NCBI RefSeq assembly: GCF_030140925.1 | Contig: NZ_JARBWD010000001.1 | Location: 62,001 to 126,000, forward strand | Reading direction: 5' to 3' | DNA: 64,000 nt | Source: Parerythrobacter aestuarii | GTDB lineage: Bacteria; Pseudomonadota; Alphaproteobacteria; Sphingomonadales; Sphingomonadaceae | Shown: positions 44,869-54,154 of the stretch, piece by piece | Position numbering within the stretch: position 1 is the stretch's first letter | Layout: each line of letters starts with the position of its first letter | Made by a program: the position numbers and the translations under genes | The notes under the pieces: model-generated | What the model saw: the letters and a program-made list of their open reading frames with translations, nothing else | The model's database searches: none | Told to the model about the DNA's origin: nothing

Positions 44869-45720
44869 TTACTTGGCCTTCTTGGGCTTCACTGCTGCCC
44901 AGATCTGCTGCTTGGAGAAATAGGCCAGCACGGTGGCGAAGAGCAGGAAGATCATCACTGCCCAGCCGGTCTGCTTGCGCTTCACCATCGAAGGTTCGGC
45001 AGTCCAGGTCATGAACGCAGCAACGTCCTGCGCCATCTGGTCGACCGTTGCCTCGGTGCCATCGTCATAGGTCACCTGCCCGTCGGTCAGAGGCTTGGTC
45101 ATGGCCAGGTTGAGGTTCGGGAAGTACGGGTTGAAATGCAGCCCGGCCGGCGTCTCAAACTCGGGGAACTGAGCCTTCAGCTCTTCCGAGGGCTCGCCAT
45201 AACCGATGAGCAGCGAATAGACATAATTGGTTCCGTCCTTGCGCGCCTTGGTCATCAGCGAGAGGTCAGGCGGAAGTGCGTTGTTGTTGGCCAGGCGGCC
45301 TTCGACGTCGTTGGCGTAAGGCGACGGGAAATAATCCGTTGCCAAGCCCGGACGCAATTCGTTCTCACCCGTGTCGGGATTGATGCCGGGAACCTGCTTG
45401 GTGGCGGCAAATGCCTTCACCTGTCCTTCGGTGTAGCCGATCTTCTCAAGGTCACGGAACGGGACATATTTGAGCGAGTGACAGGCTGAGCAGACTTCGT
45501 TGTAGACCTTCAGCCCGCGCTGGAGCTGGGCATAGTCCCACTTGCCGAGCGGGCCGTTGAAGGAGAAGCCGCCTGCGGGAGCAATCGGCTTCTCGGCGAA
45601 GTAATACGATGCGTCATGCACCGGCTCTTCAGTTGCGGCGGTGTAGGCACCGACCACGAAGGCAAGCATCACTACGAAGGTGAATACCAGGCCGGCGGCG
45701 ATAGAAAACAGGCGGATCAT
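44869..45720 (-). CDS. petC: cytochrome c1, cytochrome bc1 complex
   Basis: A 283-residue heme c subunit. An N-terminal signal/anchor (LVFTFVVMLAFVVGAYTAA) is followed by the heme site EVCSACHSLKYVPFRDL (C77-H81). The PNLNLAMTKPL region has the axial Met, and the C-terminal membrane helix (WAVMIFLLFATVLAYF) anchors the periplasmic domain. It passes electrons from the Rieske centre to soluble cytochrome c. It is third in the petABC operon, 22 bases after petB. Confidence 0.96.
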   Translation of the reverse strand: MIRLFSIAAGLVFTFVVMLAFVVGAYTAATEEPVHDASYYFAEKPIAPAGGFSFNGPLGKWDYAQLQRGLKVYNEVCSACHSLKYVPFRDLEKIGYTEGQVKAFAATKQVPGINPDTGENELRPGLATDYFPSPYANDVEGRLANNNALPPDLSLMTKARKDGTNYVYSLLIGYGEPSEELKAQFPEFETPAGLHFNPYFPNLNLAMTKPLTDGQVTYDDGTEATVDQMAQDVAAFMTWTAEPSMVKRKQTGWAVMIFLLFATVLAYFSKQQIWAAVKPKKAK

Positions 45721-45742
45721 GGTTGTGTCTTTCCTATTCGCT

Positions 45743-47035
45743 TCAGGCCGCAGGCGCTTTGTCTTCGCCCAGCACGGCGTCCTTGTCGGAACCCAGCACC
45801 GCTTCGGTGATCGAATAAGGCAGCGGTTCCGGCTTCTCGATCGAAGAGACGATCGGGATGATCACGAGGAAGTGGAGGAAGTAGTATGCCGTCGCGATCT
45901 GGCTGAGCATGATGTAGGGTTCCTCCGCATGCGCGCCGCCGCAATAGAACAGCACGGCCATGCAGGGGATCAGCCCGAACCAGAAAAACTTGCGGAACAG
46001 CGGACGATAGTGGCCGCTGCGAACCGGCGAACGGTCGAGCCAGGGTAGCAAGAACCACAGCAGGATCGAGGCGAACATTGCCAGCACGCCCCACAGCTTC
46101 GCCGGCAGGATGAAATCGAAGGTGAAGGCGCGCAGGATCGCGTAGAACGGGTAGAAGTACCACTCAGGTACGATCAGCGCCGGGGTCGAAAGCGGGTTGG
46201 CTTCGATGTAGTTCTCCGGGTGGCCCAGCGTGTTGGGCATGAAGAACACGAACAGCGCATAGATCAGCAGGAAGATGCCGAGCCCGTAGCCGTCCTTGGC
46301 CGTGTAGTACGGGTGGAACGGCACGGTGTCGCTTTCGCTCTTCACTTCAACGCCGGTCGGGTTCGACGAACCCGTCAGGTGCAGCGCCCAGATGTGCAGG
46401 ATCACCACGCCGGCGATCACGAAGGGCAGCAGGAAGTGCAGCGAGAAGAAGCGGTTGAGCGCCGAGTTGTCAGGCGCATAGCCGCCCAGCAGCCAGACCT
46501 GCAGCGGTTCGCCGACCAGCGGGATCGCGCCGAACAGGCCGGTGATGACCTTGGCACCCCAGAAGCTCATCTGGCCCCACGGCAGGACGTAGCCCATGAA
46601 GGCGGTTGCCATGCACAGCAGGAAGATGACCACGCCCAGGAGCCAGATCATTTCGCGCGGAGCCTTGTAAGAACTGTAGAAGAAGCCGCGGAAGATGTGG
46701 ATGTAAAGCACGAGGAAGAAGAAGCTCGCCCCATTCGCGTGCATGTAGCGCAGCATCCAGCCCCAGTTGACGTCGCGCATGATGTGTTCGGTCGAGGAGA
46801 AGGCCACCAGTGCGTTGGGTGCATAATGCATCGCCAGCACCACGCCGGTGACGATCTGCAGCACCAGGCAGAATCCGGCGAGCACGCCGAAGTTCCAGAA
46901 ATAGCTCAGGTTGCGGGGGACCGGATAGCCGGCACCGACAGCGTTATAGACGAGGCGCGGAAGCGGCAGCTTCTCGTCCATCCACTGCATGAACCCGTTG
47001 GTGGGTTGATATTGCTTGGCCCAGGGAAAGCTCAT
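45743..47035 (-). CDS. petB: cytochrome b, cytochrome bc1 complex
   Basis: A 430-residue membrane subunit with eight helices holding hemes bL and bH. The heme-ligand histidines lie in [20 protein letters not shown] and [20 protein letters not shown]. The quinol-oxidation site [14 protein letters not shown] is intact. It is a full-length cytochrome b, not split into b6 and subunit IV. The last 20 residues are a charged tail. It lies 20 bases after petA. Confidence 0.97.
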   Translation of the reverse strand: MSFPWAKQYQPTNGFMQWMDEKLPLPRLVYNAVGAGYPVPRNLSYFWNFGVLAGFCLVLQIVTGVVLAMHYAPNALVAFSSTEHIMRDVNWGWMLRYMHANGASFFFLVLYIHIFRGFFYSSYKAPREMIWLLGVVIFLLCMATAFMGYVLPWGQMSFWGAKVITGLFGAIPLVGEPLQVWLLGGYAPDNSALNRFFSLHFLLPFVIAGVVILHIWALHLTGSSNPTGVEVKSESDTVPFHPYYTAKDGYGLGIFLLIYALFVFFMPNTLGHPENYIEANPLSTPALIVPEWYFYPFYAILRAFTFDFILPAKLWGVLAMFASILLWFLLPWLDRSPVRSGHYRPLFRKFFWFGLIPCMAVLFYCGGAHAEEPYIMLSQIATAYYFLHFLVIIPIVSSIEKPEPLPYSITEAVLGSDKDAVLGEDKAPAA

Positions 47036-47055
47036 GATTCTGTCTCTTCCAGTCC

Positions 47056-47631
47056 TTAGCCGACGACGATGGTGGTGTCGGAAGTGAAGCTATATTCAGG
47101 CACTTCGAGGTTGGTCGGTGCCGGACCCTTGCGAATGCGGGCGGCGGTGTCGAACACCGAGCCGTGACAAGGGCAGAAATAGCCGCCGAACTCGCCGCGG
47201 GTCTCACCCTCGGCAGCACCCAGCGGGACACAGCCAAGGTGCGTGCAGACACCCATGGTCACGAGCACGTCCTGGTGCCCTTCCTTGGTCCGGTCGGCGA
47301 GGGTCTGCGGGTCGCGCAACGACGAGACGTCGACTGCGTTGGCAGCATCGATTTCCTGCTGGGTAAGGCGACGCACGAACAGCGGTTGCTTGCGGAAAAC
47401 CGCCTTGACGGCCTGGCCGGGCTGGATCGCGGAAATGTCGAGCTCGGTCGAGCTTTCTGCCAGAACGTCAGCCGACGGCGCCATCTGGCTGACGAGCGGG
47501 TAGACTACGGCGAGACCGCCGACACCCGCTGCGCTGATCGCAGCAATGTTGATGAAGTCGCGGCGATCAATCTCGCCTTCGCCGTGTTCGGTAGCTGCGT
47601 CCGCCGTTGAGACGCCCGAAGTGTCAGCCAT
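47056..47631 (-). CDS. petA: Rieske iron-sulfur subunit, cytochrome bc1 complex
   Basis: A 191-residue protein. An acidic N-terminal extension precedes the twin-arginine stretch [20 protein letters not shown] (residues 22-41), which is both Tat signal and membrane anchor. The 2Fe-2S ligands are CTHLGC (129-134) and CPCHGS (153-158). It accepts electrons from ubiquinol at the periplasmic side of the bc1 complex. It is the first gene of petABC, with a promoter candidate 135 bases upstream. Confidence 0.97.
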   Translation of the reverse strand: MADTSGVSTADAATEHGEGEIDRRDFINIAAISAAGVGGLAVVYPLVSQMAPSADVLAESSTELDISAIQPGQAVKAVFRKQPLFVRRLTQQEIDAANAVDVSSLRDPQTLADRTKEGHQDVLVTMGVCTHLGCVPLGAAEGETRGEFGGYFCPCHGSVFDTAARIRKGPAPTNLEVPEYSFTSDTTIVVG

Positions 47632-47729
47632 TAGTCCTGCCTTACCAATAGCCGGACAAACGTGGCCCGGCTCAGTTCACTCAACAAAGCAGGCATACCG
47701 CGACAGTTCCGAAATTCGAGCCCCATCGC

Positions 47730-47747
47730 GCGCCCTTGGTTGGGCGC
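47730..47747 (-). other. short hairpin in the petA leader
   Basis: GCGCCC (47730-47735) pairs with GGGCGC (47742-47747) around a six-base loop, in the 5' leader expected from the promoter at 47766-47794. There is no T-run. A second GGGCGC follows 12 bases later on the plus strand, so alternative pairing is possible. Confidence 0.35.
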
Positions 47748-47765
47748 TACGCCTGTTTGGGCGCG

Positions 47766-47794
47766 CTACTAGCCCGATTGGCCTGCGATGCCAA
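47766..47794 (-). promoter_or_regulatory. candidate petABC promoter
   Basis: The minus strand reads TTGGCA, 17 bases, TAGTAG, in the context GGGCTAGTAGCGCGCC. The GCGCGCC after the -10 matches that of the rpmI candidate. The leader to petA would be about 128 bases. Confidence 0.5.
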
Positions 47795-47822
47795 TGGCCT
47801 TTTGGGCAGGATTTGTGCAGAT

Positions 47823-48593
47823 TCATGCAACAGGGTTAGCCAGCCCGATCACAGACGCCTGCCGGCCGTAGTTTGCCTCACCCAGATGCGTGGCGCGGCG
47901 GAAGGAATAGAAACGCTCGGGATCGGTGTAGGTATCGCGCCCCAGCCGCTCGATGCGCCGAACGCCAGAGATCATCAATCGCGCCTCAACATAGGCCTCG
48001 AGATCGAACTGCCAGTGACCGCTGCGACCAGGCGCGAAAAAGCGCTCGTCTGCGGCGGTGAAATGGGTGCGGAACCGGGCATCGACCTCATAACTCGCCT
48101 GCGCGATGCAAGGACCTATTGCAGCGGCGATACGATCGATTTGTGCGCCCAGCGAACGCATGGCCTCGATGGTCGATTCCAGCACGCCCGCCTGTGCACC
48201 GCGCCAGCCGGCGTGCGCCGCTGCCACAACCCCGGCCTCATGATCAGCGAGCAATATCGGCGCGCAATCGGCTGTGACGACCCCCAGCAGGAGGCCGGGC
48301 CTGTCCGTCACCACCGCGTCAGCTTGCGGGCGGGCATCCTGCGGCCAGGGATCGGTTACGACCACAGCATCGGGCGAATGCACCTGGTGCGGCATGACGA
48401 GCGCCGATTCGGGCAGGATCGCCGCGACGGCACGCCGCCGGTTCTCCGCCACGGATGCGGGATCGTCATCCGCGCCGATCCCGAATTGCAGTCCTGCGAC
48501 TTCTCCGGTCGAGACCCCGCCCTTGCGAGTCAGGAAACCGTGCGGAATGCTACCCAACACTCCCGCCCGCAGGATTTCGAGATCGCCAGCCAT
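47823..48593 (-). CDS. pgeF: peptidoglycan editing factor / purine nucleoside phosphorylase-like PgeF (YfiH, multicopper laccase-domain family)
   Basis: A 256-residue protein of the DUF152/YfiH family. The metal-site motifs are MPHQVHSPDAVVV, LLGVVTADCAPILL (Cys), and AAHAGWRGAQAGVLE (His). Members have been linked to purine nucleoside phosphorolysis and to removal of mis-built peptidoglycan precursors. Older annotations as polyphenol oxidase are less likely. It lies five bases after pepN and is probably in its operon. Confidence 0.93.
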   Translation of the reverse strand: MAGDLEILRAGVLGSIPHGFLTRKGGVSTGEVAGLQFGIGADDDPASVAENRRRAVAAILPESALVMPHQVHSPDAVVVTDPWPQDARPQADAVVTDRPGLLLGVVTADCAPILLADHEAGVVAAAHAGWRGAQAGVLESTIEAMRSLGAQIDRIAAAIGPCIAQASYEVDARFRTHFTAADERFFAPGRSGHWQFDLEAYVEARLMISGVRRIERLGRDTYTDPERFYSFRRATHLGEANYGRQASVIGLANPVA

Positions 48594-48598
48594 AGGCC

Positions 48599-51232
48599 TT
48601 AGCCAAGCGACCGCGTGACTTGCTCGAAGGTGTCGCGCGAAAGCGTTTCCGCAGCAGCGATCCGTTCCAGTTCTGTCCGCATCAAGGCCGCCCGGCCCGG
48701 CTCCATCCTGCGCCAGCGGCCCAGCGCCGGAACAAATCGTGCCGCTGTTTGCGGATTGATCGGATCGAGCGCCAGGATCAAATCGGCAAGGACCCGGTAG
48801 CCTTCACCGCTTGCGACATGGAATGCATGTGGGTTGCCGGCAAAGGCCATGTAAAGCGAACGCACCCGGTTGGGATTGCGCAGGGTGAAATCCTTGTGCT
48901 TGGCCAGCGCCTTTACATGCGCAAGCGCGTCGGGGTGGAGCGACAGCGCCTGCAGCGTGAACCACTTGTCGATCACCAGCTCATTGCCCTGGTAGCGGTT
49001 GTAGAAGTCGAGCAGTGCATTGGTGCGATCGACCCCTTCGAGCCCGGCGAGCACCATTAGAGCGCCTTGCCTGTCGGTCATGTTGTCGGCCGCGTTGAAC
49101 TGGTCCCAAGCGCGCTCTGCCGTAGCTTCGGGAGCGGCCGCAGCCAAGTACACCAGTGCCTGCGTCTTGACCTTGCGGGCCCCGCGCGCGGCGCTTTCCA
49201 TGCTGTAGGGCACTGCCGACACACGGTCGTGCAAGGCTTCGAGTTGGCTGAGGAAACGATTGCCAAGCCATGCCTTGAGCGACTCGCGCTCCACATGAAT
49301 CCGGCCCGGGTCGGCGACCAGCATCTGCTCCATCAGATAGGTCTGGCTCGGCAACATCATCAGCTCGCCACGCATCGAGTCGTCTAGCGCCTCGTCAGCG
49401 ATGATCGCACCGAAGGCACTTGCGATCGCTTCCTGCCCGGCCTCGCGGTCGCTGTCGCTCAACCCGTCGCCCAAGGCTGCAACGAGATGGCCGACAACCA
49501 GCTCCTGCATCGCCTCGTAGCGAGCAAAGCTGTCATCATCCTGCGCTGCGAGGAAGACGAGATCTTCGCGCGGGACGTGCCGCTCGATCGCCACGGGGGC
49601 GGTATAACCTCGATTTATCGAAAGCACGGGTGCTGCGGCGAAGCCCTCGAAGCTCAGGACTTTTTCAGCCCTGTCGATCACGATCAGCTGCTCGCCTGCA
49701 TGCGTTCCCTTCTCACGGTCGAACAGTGCGATCCGCAAAGGTATCGGCATCGGCAACTTGGCCGGCTGCCCAGGCGTTGCCGGGACGGTCTGCCTGAGCG
49801 TCAATGTCGCAATATCGCCTTCATGGCTCAGCGTCACATCGACCTTGGGCGTGCCGGCTTGCGAGTACCACAAGCGGAACTGGCTAAGATCGAGCCCAGC
49901 CCCGTCTTCCATGGCCTTGACGAAATCTTCGCAGGTCGCGGCCTCGCCGTCGTGGCGATCGAAATAAAGGTCGGTTGCCTGCCGGAACGCCTTGGGTCCC
50001 GCCATCGAGCGCATCATGCGGATGACTTCGGCACCCTTGTTGTAGACGGTTGCAGTATAGAAGTTGCTGATCTCGCGGTAGCTGTCAGGCCGGATCGGGT
50101 GCGCCAACGGGCCGGAATCTTCCGGGAACTGCGCCGAGCGCAGGATCCGCACGTCCTCGATCCGCTTGACCGCTTCGCCCTGCATATCCTGCGAGAACAA
50201 CTGGTCGCGAAGCACGGTGAAGCCTTCCTTCAGCGAAAGCTGGAACCAGTCGCGGCAGGTCACGCGATTACCTGACCAGTTGTGGAAGTACTCATGCGCG
50301 ATCACGCCCTCGATGGCGTCGAAATCGGCATCTGTCGCGGTGTCGGGGTCGGCCAGCACATACTTGGTGTTGAAGACGTTGAGCCCCTTGTTCTCCATTG
50401 CCCCCATATTGAAGTCGGAAACGGCAACGATGTTGAACAGGTCGAGATCGTATTCGCGCCCGAACACCTCTTCGTCCCATTGCATGCTCTTCTTGAGCGA
50501 TTCCATCGCATGCTCTGTACGCGGCAAATCGCCTTCACGGACCCAGACGTTGAGTTCGACTTGGCGGCCACTCATCGTGGTGAAGGTCGAGGAATTGGCG
50601 ACAAGGTCCCCCGCCACCATCGCGAACAGGTAGCTCGGCTTGGGCCAGGGATCGTGCCATTCTGCGAAATGCCGCCCGCCGTCGAGCGCGCCCTCGGTTT
50701 CCTTGTTGCCATTACACAGCAGGATCGGGAACTGCTGCGCGTCACCTTCCATCCGCACGCGATAGGTCGAAAGCACATCCGGCCGGTCGGGGTAGAAAGT
50801 AATGCGGCGAAAGCCTTCCGCCTCGCACTGGGTGCAGAGCATGCCGTTCGAGGCATAAAGCCCCATCAACTGGCTGTTGGCTGACGGAGCGATCTCCGTC
50901 GCGATTTCGATCTCGTGCGCGTCGCCAGAGAGTGGCACGATCAAGTCGTCGCCATCCATGGTCCAGTCGCTGATCGGTTCGCCATCGACCTTGACCGAAG
51001 CCAGCTCCGCACCGTCACCATTGAGACGAATTGAGTCGACCCGATGAGCCTTGGCGTTACGCGCAACCGTGAGCTTTGAGACAACACGTGTCGCCTCCAG
51101 CCCAAGGTCGAAATGCAGACGCGTTTCCGGCACCAGCCAGGGGAAAGGCGTGTAGTCCTCTCGTCGGATTACAGGCGGTTCGTGCGGGGTCGGGGCCGCG
51201 TCGGCCATCTCGGGATTACGTGCTACGTCCAT
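48599..51232 (-). CDS. pepN: aminopeptidase N (M1 family)
   Basis: An 877-residue zinc aminopeptidase that cleaves N-terminal residues from peptides in the cytoplasm. The exopeptidase motif MGAMENKGLNVFN starts near residue 276. The zinc site HEYFHNWSGNRV (His 313 and 317), with its distal Glu in LSLKEGF, is intact. The DUF3458 and C-terminal helical domains complete the PepN form. The ATG at 51232 is taken; an ATG eight codons later (51208) fits equally well, and the promoter candidate so close upstream slightly favours it. The 190-base extension upstream of 51232 is non-coding. Confidence 0.93.
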   Translation of the reverse strand: MDVARNPEMADAAPTPHEPPVIRREDYTPFPWLVPETRLHFDLGLEATRVVSKLTVARNAKAHRVDSIRLNGDGAELASVKVDGEPISDWTMDGDDLIVPLSGDAHEIEIATEIAPSANSQLMGLYASNGMLCTQCEAEGFRRITFYPDRPDVLSTYRVRMEGDAQQFPILLCNGNKETEGALDGGRHFAEWHDPWPKPSYLFAMVAGDLVANSSTFTTMSGRQVELNVWVREGDLPRTEHAMESLKKSMQWDEEVFGREYDLDLFNIVAVSDFNMGAMENKGLNVFNTKYVLADPDTATDADFDAIEGVIAHEYFHNWSGNRVTCRDWFQLSLKEGFTVLRDQLFSQDMQGEAVKRIEDVRILRSAQFPEDSGPLAHPIRPDSYREISNFYTATVYNKGAEVIRMMRSMAGPKAFRQATDLYFDRHDGEAATCEDFVKAMEDGAGLDLSQFRLWYSQAGTPKVDVTLSHEGDIATLTLRQTVPATPGQPAKLPMPIPLRIALFDREKGTHAGEQLIVIDRAEKVLSFEGFAAAPVLSINRGYTAPVAIERHVPREDLVFLAAQDDDSFARYEAMQELVVGHLVAALGDGLSDSDREAGQEAIASAFGAIIADEALDDSMRGELMMLPSQTYLMEQMLVADPGRIHVERESLKAWLGNRFLSQLEALHDRVSAVPYSMESAARGARKVKTQALVYLAAAAPEATAERAWDQFNAADNMTDRQGALMVLAGLEGVDRTNALLDFYNRYQGNELVIDKWFTLQALSLHPDALAHVKALAKHKDFTLRNPNRVRSLYMAFAGNPHAFHVASGEGYRVLADLILALDPINPQTAARFVPALGRWRRMEPGRAALMRTELERIAAAETLSRDTFEQVTRSLG

Positions 51233-51242
51233 AATGCGCGGG

Positions 51243-51271
51243 AACCTACTCTTTCTCGGTGTGCTTTCCAA
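51243..51271 (-). promoter_or_regulatory. candidate pepN promoter
   Basis: The minus strand reads TTGGAA, 17 bases, TAGGTT. Transcription would begin only about 4 bases before the ATG at 51232, or 28 before that at 51208. That bears on which start is used. Confidence 0.4.
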
Positions 51272-51298
51272 AAGCCATGTAAGAGCTAAGAGGCAGAC

Positions 51299-52081
51299 AT
51301 GAAGAGATTCTTCATCTTCGGATTGGGTTACACTGCCAAACGCATTGGAACTGCGCTGGAAAATGCGGGTTGGACCGTCGCTTCCACCGGGCGCGACGGT
51401 ACTGTAGCCTTCGGCAACCATGCAGCGGTGACAGAAGCGCTCCGCGAATCAAGCCACGTCTTGTCCTCAGTGCCGCCTTCCCGTGACAGCGGCACCGACC
51501 CGGTACTGGAAACCTATGGCGATGCGCTGGATCATTGCTGGATCGGCTACCTGTCGTCTACCGGAGTCTATGGCGACGCAAACGGCGCCTGGGTCGACGA
51601 GAGCACGCCGACGGGCGGCGGCCGGCGTTCGGCCCGCGCCGAATGCGACGCGCTGTGGATGGAGCGCGGGGCGCACGTGTTTCGGCTGCCCGGCATTTAT
51701 GGCCCGGGCCGCAGCGCGCTCGACCGGGTGCGCGACGGGCGGGCGAACCGCATCGATATCTCGGGCCAGGTTTTCAGCCGGGTGCATGTCGACGATATCG
51801 TGAGCGGGGTCATCGCCGGGCTCGACGCTCCGAGCGGTGCGTACAATCTCGGCGACGATTTGCCGTGCAGCCAGAATGAAGTGATCGAACATGCCTGCCG
51901 CTTGCTCGGGCAGGAGCCGCCACCGCTCCAGTCGCTGGAGGAAGCCGACCTCTCCCCCATGGCGCTCGGTTTCTATGCCGAAAACCGTCGCGTCGCGAAC
52001 GGGAAGGCCAAGCGGATGCTGGGCTGGGAGCCGCGCTATCCGACCTACAAGGAGGGGCTTGCCGCACTTCTCAATGGGTGA
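51299..52081 (+). CDS. SDR-family NAD(P)-dependent epimerase-like protein
   Basis: A 260-residue extended short-chain dehydrogenase-like protein (YeeZ type). The cofactor loop is FFIFGLGYTAKRIGTAL. A central YLSSTGVYGDANG carries the Tyr, with VDESTP downstream, then HVFRLPGIYGPGRSALDRV and FSRVHVDDIVSGVIAGL. The usual YxxxK is not evident, so catalysis may be altered or lost. It is divergent from pepN. Its stop is two bases before a palindromic repeat (52084-52198). Confidence 0.87.
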   Translation: MKRFFIFGLGYTAKRIGTALENAGWTVASTGRDGTVAFGNHAAVTEALRESSHVLSSVPPSRDSGTDPVLETYGDALDHCWIGYLSSTGVYGDANGAWVDESTPTGGGRRSARAECDALWMERGAHVFRLPGIYGPGRSALDRVRDGRANRIDISGQVFSRVHVDDIVSGVIAGLDAPSGAYNLGDDLPCSQNEVIEHACRLLGQEPPPLQSLEEADLSPMALGFYAENRRVANGKAKRMLGWEPRYPTYKEGLAALLNG

Positions 52082-52083
52082 TC

Positions 52084-52198
52084 CCCTCATCCAAGCTTCG
52101 CTAGCTCCGTACGCTCGCAAGCTGCGCTTTCCTTCTCCCGATGGGAGAAGGATACGGAGGCTTGGCGACGCAGGAGCTTAGCCGGAGTCGGATGAGGG
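52084..52198. repeat. 115-bp imperfect palindromic repeat element
   Basis: The two ends are CCCTCATCC (52084-52092) and GGATGAGGG (52190-52198), exact inverted copies. The two arms of about 50 bases align with each other as inverted repeats with scattered mismatches, and meet in CCTTCTCCC-GAT-GGGAGAAGG. The element begins 2 bases after the SDR stop codon. Its far end covers the last six codons and the stop of the DMT transporter gene. The form is that of a REP/MITE-like mobile palindrome; in either RNA it would also act as a terminator-like hairpin. Confidence 0.8.
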
Positions 52199-53092
52199 TC
52201 TCTGCTTTGAGCGGAGCGCCAGCACCATCCCGACCACCGCCAATGCCATCCCGCCAAGCGTCAGCAAGGTCCAGGCATAGTCTTCGAAAAGTGTCGATAT
52301 GAACATCGCCACCGAGATGGTCAGGATCGAGTTGTAGGCGGTCCGCCCGGCCCCAATCTCGCGCACCAGGTTGTAGTGCAACGGGAATGTGACGACAGAT
52401 CCGACTAGTGCAAGATAGACGATACCTGACCAGTATTCGATCGCTGTCGGAATCGGCGGTGCCCCCGTAGTCAAGAGCGCAAAACCGAAATCGAACAGCG
52501 TGCCATAGAGCATCGCCCACGCCAGCAGGCTGACCATCGGTACTCCGCGACCGACCGGGTTGGCCTGGATCACATTGGCAACCGACGCAGCGAGGATGCC
52601 CAGCATGGCCAACACGATGCCAAGCGCGACATTGCCGCCGACCACACCGGCATCGGGGTTGGCGCGCCATTCGTGCAGCAGCAGCAAGGACACCCCGATA
52701 ATCGCCACAGCGCTGCCCAGCCAGAAGCCGCCTTGCTGGCGCTCGCCCAGGAATATCCTCCCAAGCAACGCATTCGGTACCATCAGCAGCCCGAACATCA
52801 TCGCGACAATGCCCGAGGTGACGTAGAGTTCGGAGTGATAGACGAACAGGAAGTTACCGCTGAACTGGAACAGGCCGACAATCATCGCCAGTTTCTGCTC
52901 CGCCGCGGCAAGCCGCAGCCGCCGCTTCATCAGTAATGCAACGATGAAAAGGGCCGGGGTCGCCAGCGCAAAGCGATAGAACACCGACCACGCAGCGGGC
53001 ACTCCGTCGATCTGGCCGGTGATGACGAACCAGGTCGAACCCCAGATCGTCCCAGTCAGCAGGAACGGGAGGACAACGCGCCAGTTCAGCAT
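52178..53092 (-). CDS. EamA/DMT-family transporter
   Basis: A 304-residue inner-membrane protein with ten helices in two EamA repeats. The first begins FLLTGTIWGSTWFVITGQ and the second includes NVIQANPVGRGVPMVSLLAW. The family exports or imports small metabolites or amino acids; the substrate is unknown. The last residues (RPSSDSG) and the stop codon lie within the repeat element at 52084-52198, so the original C-terminus was probably replaced. I use the ATG at 53092; a GTG at 53113 overlapping the ltaE stop is possible but has no ribosome-binding site. Confidence 0.88.
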   Translation of the reverse strand: MLNWRVVLPFLLTGTIWGSTWFVITGQIDGVPAAWSVFYRFALATPALFIVALLMKRRLRLAAAEQKLAMIVGLFQFSGNFLFVYHSELYVTSGIVAMMFGLLMVPNALLGRIFLGERQQGGFWLGSAVAIIGVSLLLLHEWRANPDAGVVGGNVALGIVLAMLGILAASVANVIQANPVGRGVPMVSLLAWAMLYGTLFDFGFALLTTGAPPIPTAIEYWSGIVYLALVGSVVTFPLHYNLVREIGAGRTAYNSILTISVAMFISTLFEDYAWTLLTLGGMALAVVGMVLALRSKQRPSSDSG

Positions 53093-53109
53093 GTTGGCTT
53101 CAGTTGCGC

Positions 53110-54105
53110 TCACAGGCTGGCAATAGCCCGGCCCAGCGCGCGGGCGGCGGACTGGTCGCTGTCCCAAGCGGCGACAAAGCGCGCGGCATCAGCGCCCCAG
53201 TCGTAGAACTCGAAGCCCTGCCTGCGCAGTGCCTCACGCTCATCGGCAGTCAGCCGCATGAAGACCTCATTGGCTTCGACCGGGTGCATCAGTCGCTCGC
53301 TCGCCTCTGCAACGATAGCCTGGGCTGCCGCATTAGCCGCGCGGGCATTTTCCAGCCACAGGTCATCCTGCAGCATCGCCAGCAATTGCGCGGCGAGGAA
53401 GCGGCCCTTGCTCTGCAAATGCCCGGCGCGCTTGCGGCGGTATTGCACCATGTCGGCGAGTGCCGGGTCGAAGAACACGATCGCTTCGGCGTTCATTGCC
53501 CCGTTCTTGACGCAACCGAAACTGAGCGCCTTAGCGGGACCAACTGCCTCTGCAGGCGAGCAACCAAGATAGGCCACCGCATTGCCAAACCGTGCGCCAT
53601 CGACATGCAGACCAAGACCGCGCTCCAGCGCCAATGCACCGATCGCCTGCAGTTCTTCAGGACGGTACGCGCGGCCATATTCGCTAGCCTGAGTGACAGA
53701 GATGGCATGCGGCTGGACCTGGTGGACATCGTCGCGGATCGGATCCACCACAGCACGGATGGCGTCGGGCGTCAGCTTTGCGCCCTCGCCTTGTGCCAGC
53801 ATCAGCTTCGCACCATGCAGGTAGAAACCCGGCGCACCGGCCTCGTCCATCTCGATGTGAGCTTCCTCGTGGCACACTACCCCGCCATGTGGCTGGACCA
53901 AACCTGCCAGGGCGAGGCAATTGGCGGCCGTACCGGTCGCAACCCACAGCACTGCAACCTCGCGCCCGAACAGCTCACCAAAAGCCGTATCGAGCCGCTG
54001 CGACCACGAATCCCCGTCATAAGGCGTGTCGACTTCGTCGGCCGCCTGCAGTGCATCCCAAACCTTGGGGTGGACGGTGGCGGCATTATCGGACAGAAAA
54101 CGCAT
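53110..54105 (-). CDS. ltaE: threonine aldolase family protein (low-specificity L-threonine aldolase)
   Basis: A 331-residue fold-type I PLP enzyme that cleaves threonine or similar beta-hydroxy amino acids to glycine and an aldehyde. It has MRFLSDNAATVHPKVW at the start and VATGTAANCLALAG for phosphate binding. LHVDGARFGNA has D169, which pairs with the pyridine nitrogen, and SFGCVKNGAMNAEA holds the Schiff-base K200. The ATG at 54105 has AGGGGC upstream. It is followed by the DMT transporter 17 bases later and is divergent from the GNAT gene. Confidence 0.93.
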   Translation of the reverse strand: MRFLSDNAATVHPKVWDALQAADEVDTPYDGDSWSQRLDTAFGELFGREVAVLWVATGTAANCLALAGLVQPHGGVVCHEEAHIEMDEAGAPGFYLHGAKLMLAQGEGAKLTPDAIRAVVDPIRDDVHQVQPHAISVTQASEYGRAYRPEELQAIGALALERGLGLHVDGARFGNAVAYLGCSPAEAVGPAKALSFGCVKNGAMNAEAIVFFDPALADMVQYRRKRAGHLQSKGRFLAAQLLAMLQDDLWLENARAANAAAQAIVAEASERLMHPVEANEVFMRLTADEREALRRQGFEFYDWGADAARFVAAWDSDQSAARALGRAIASL

Positions 54106-54154
54106 GCAAACGCCCCTAGCGTGCGCACAGCCCAGCGCAAGAAGGAGGATGGCG

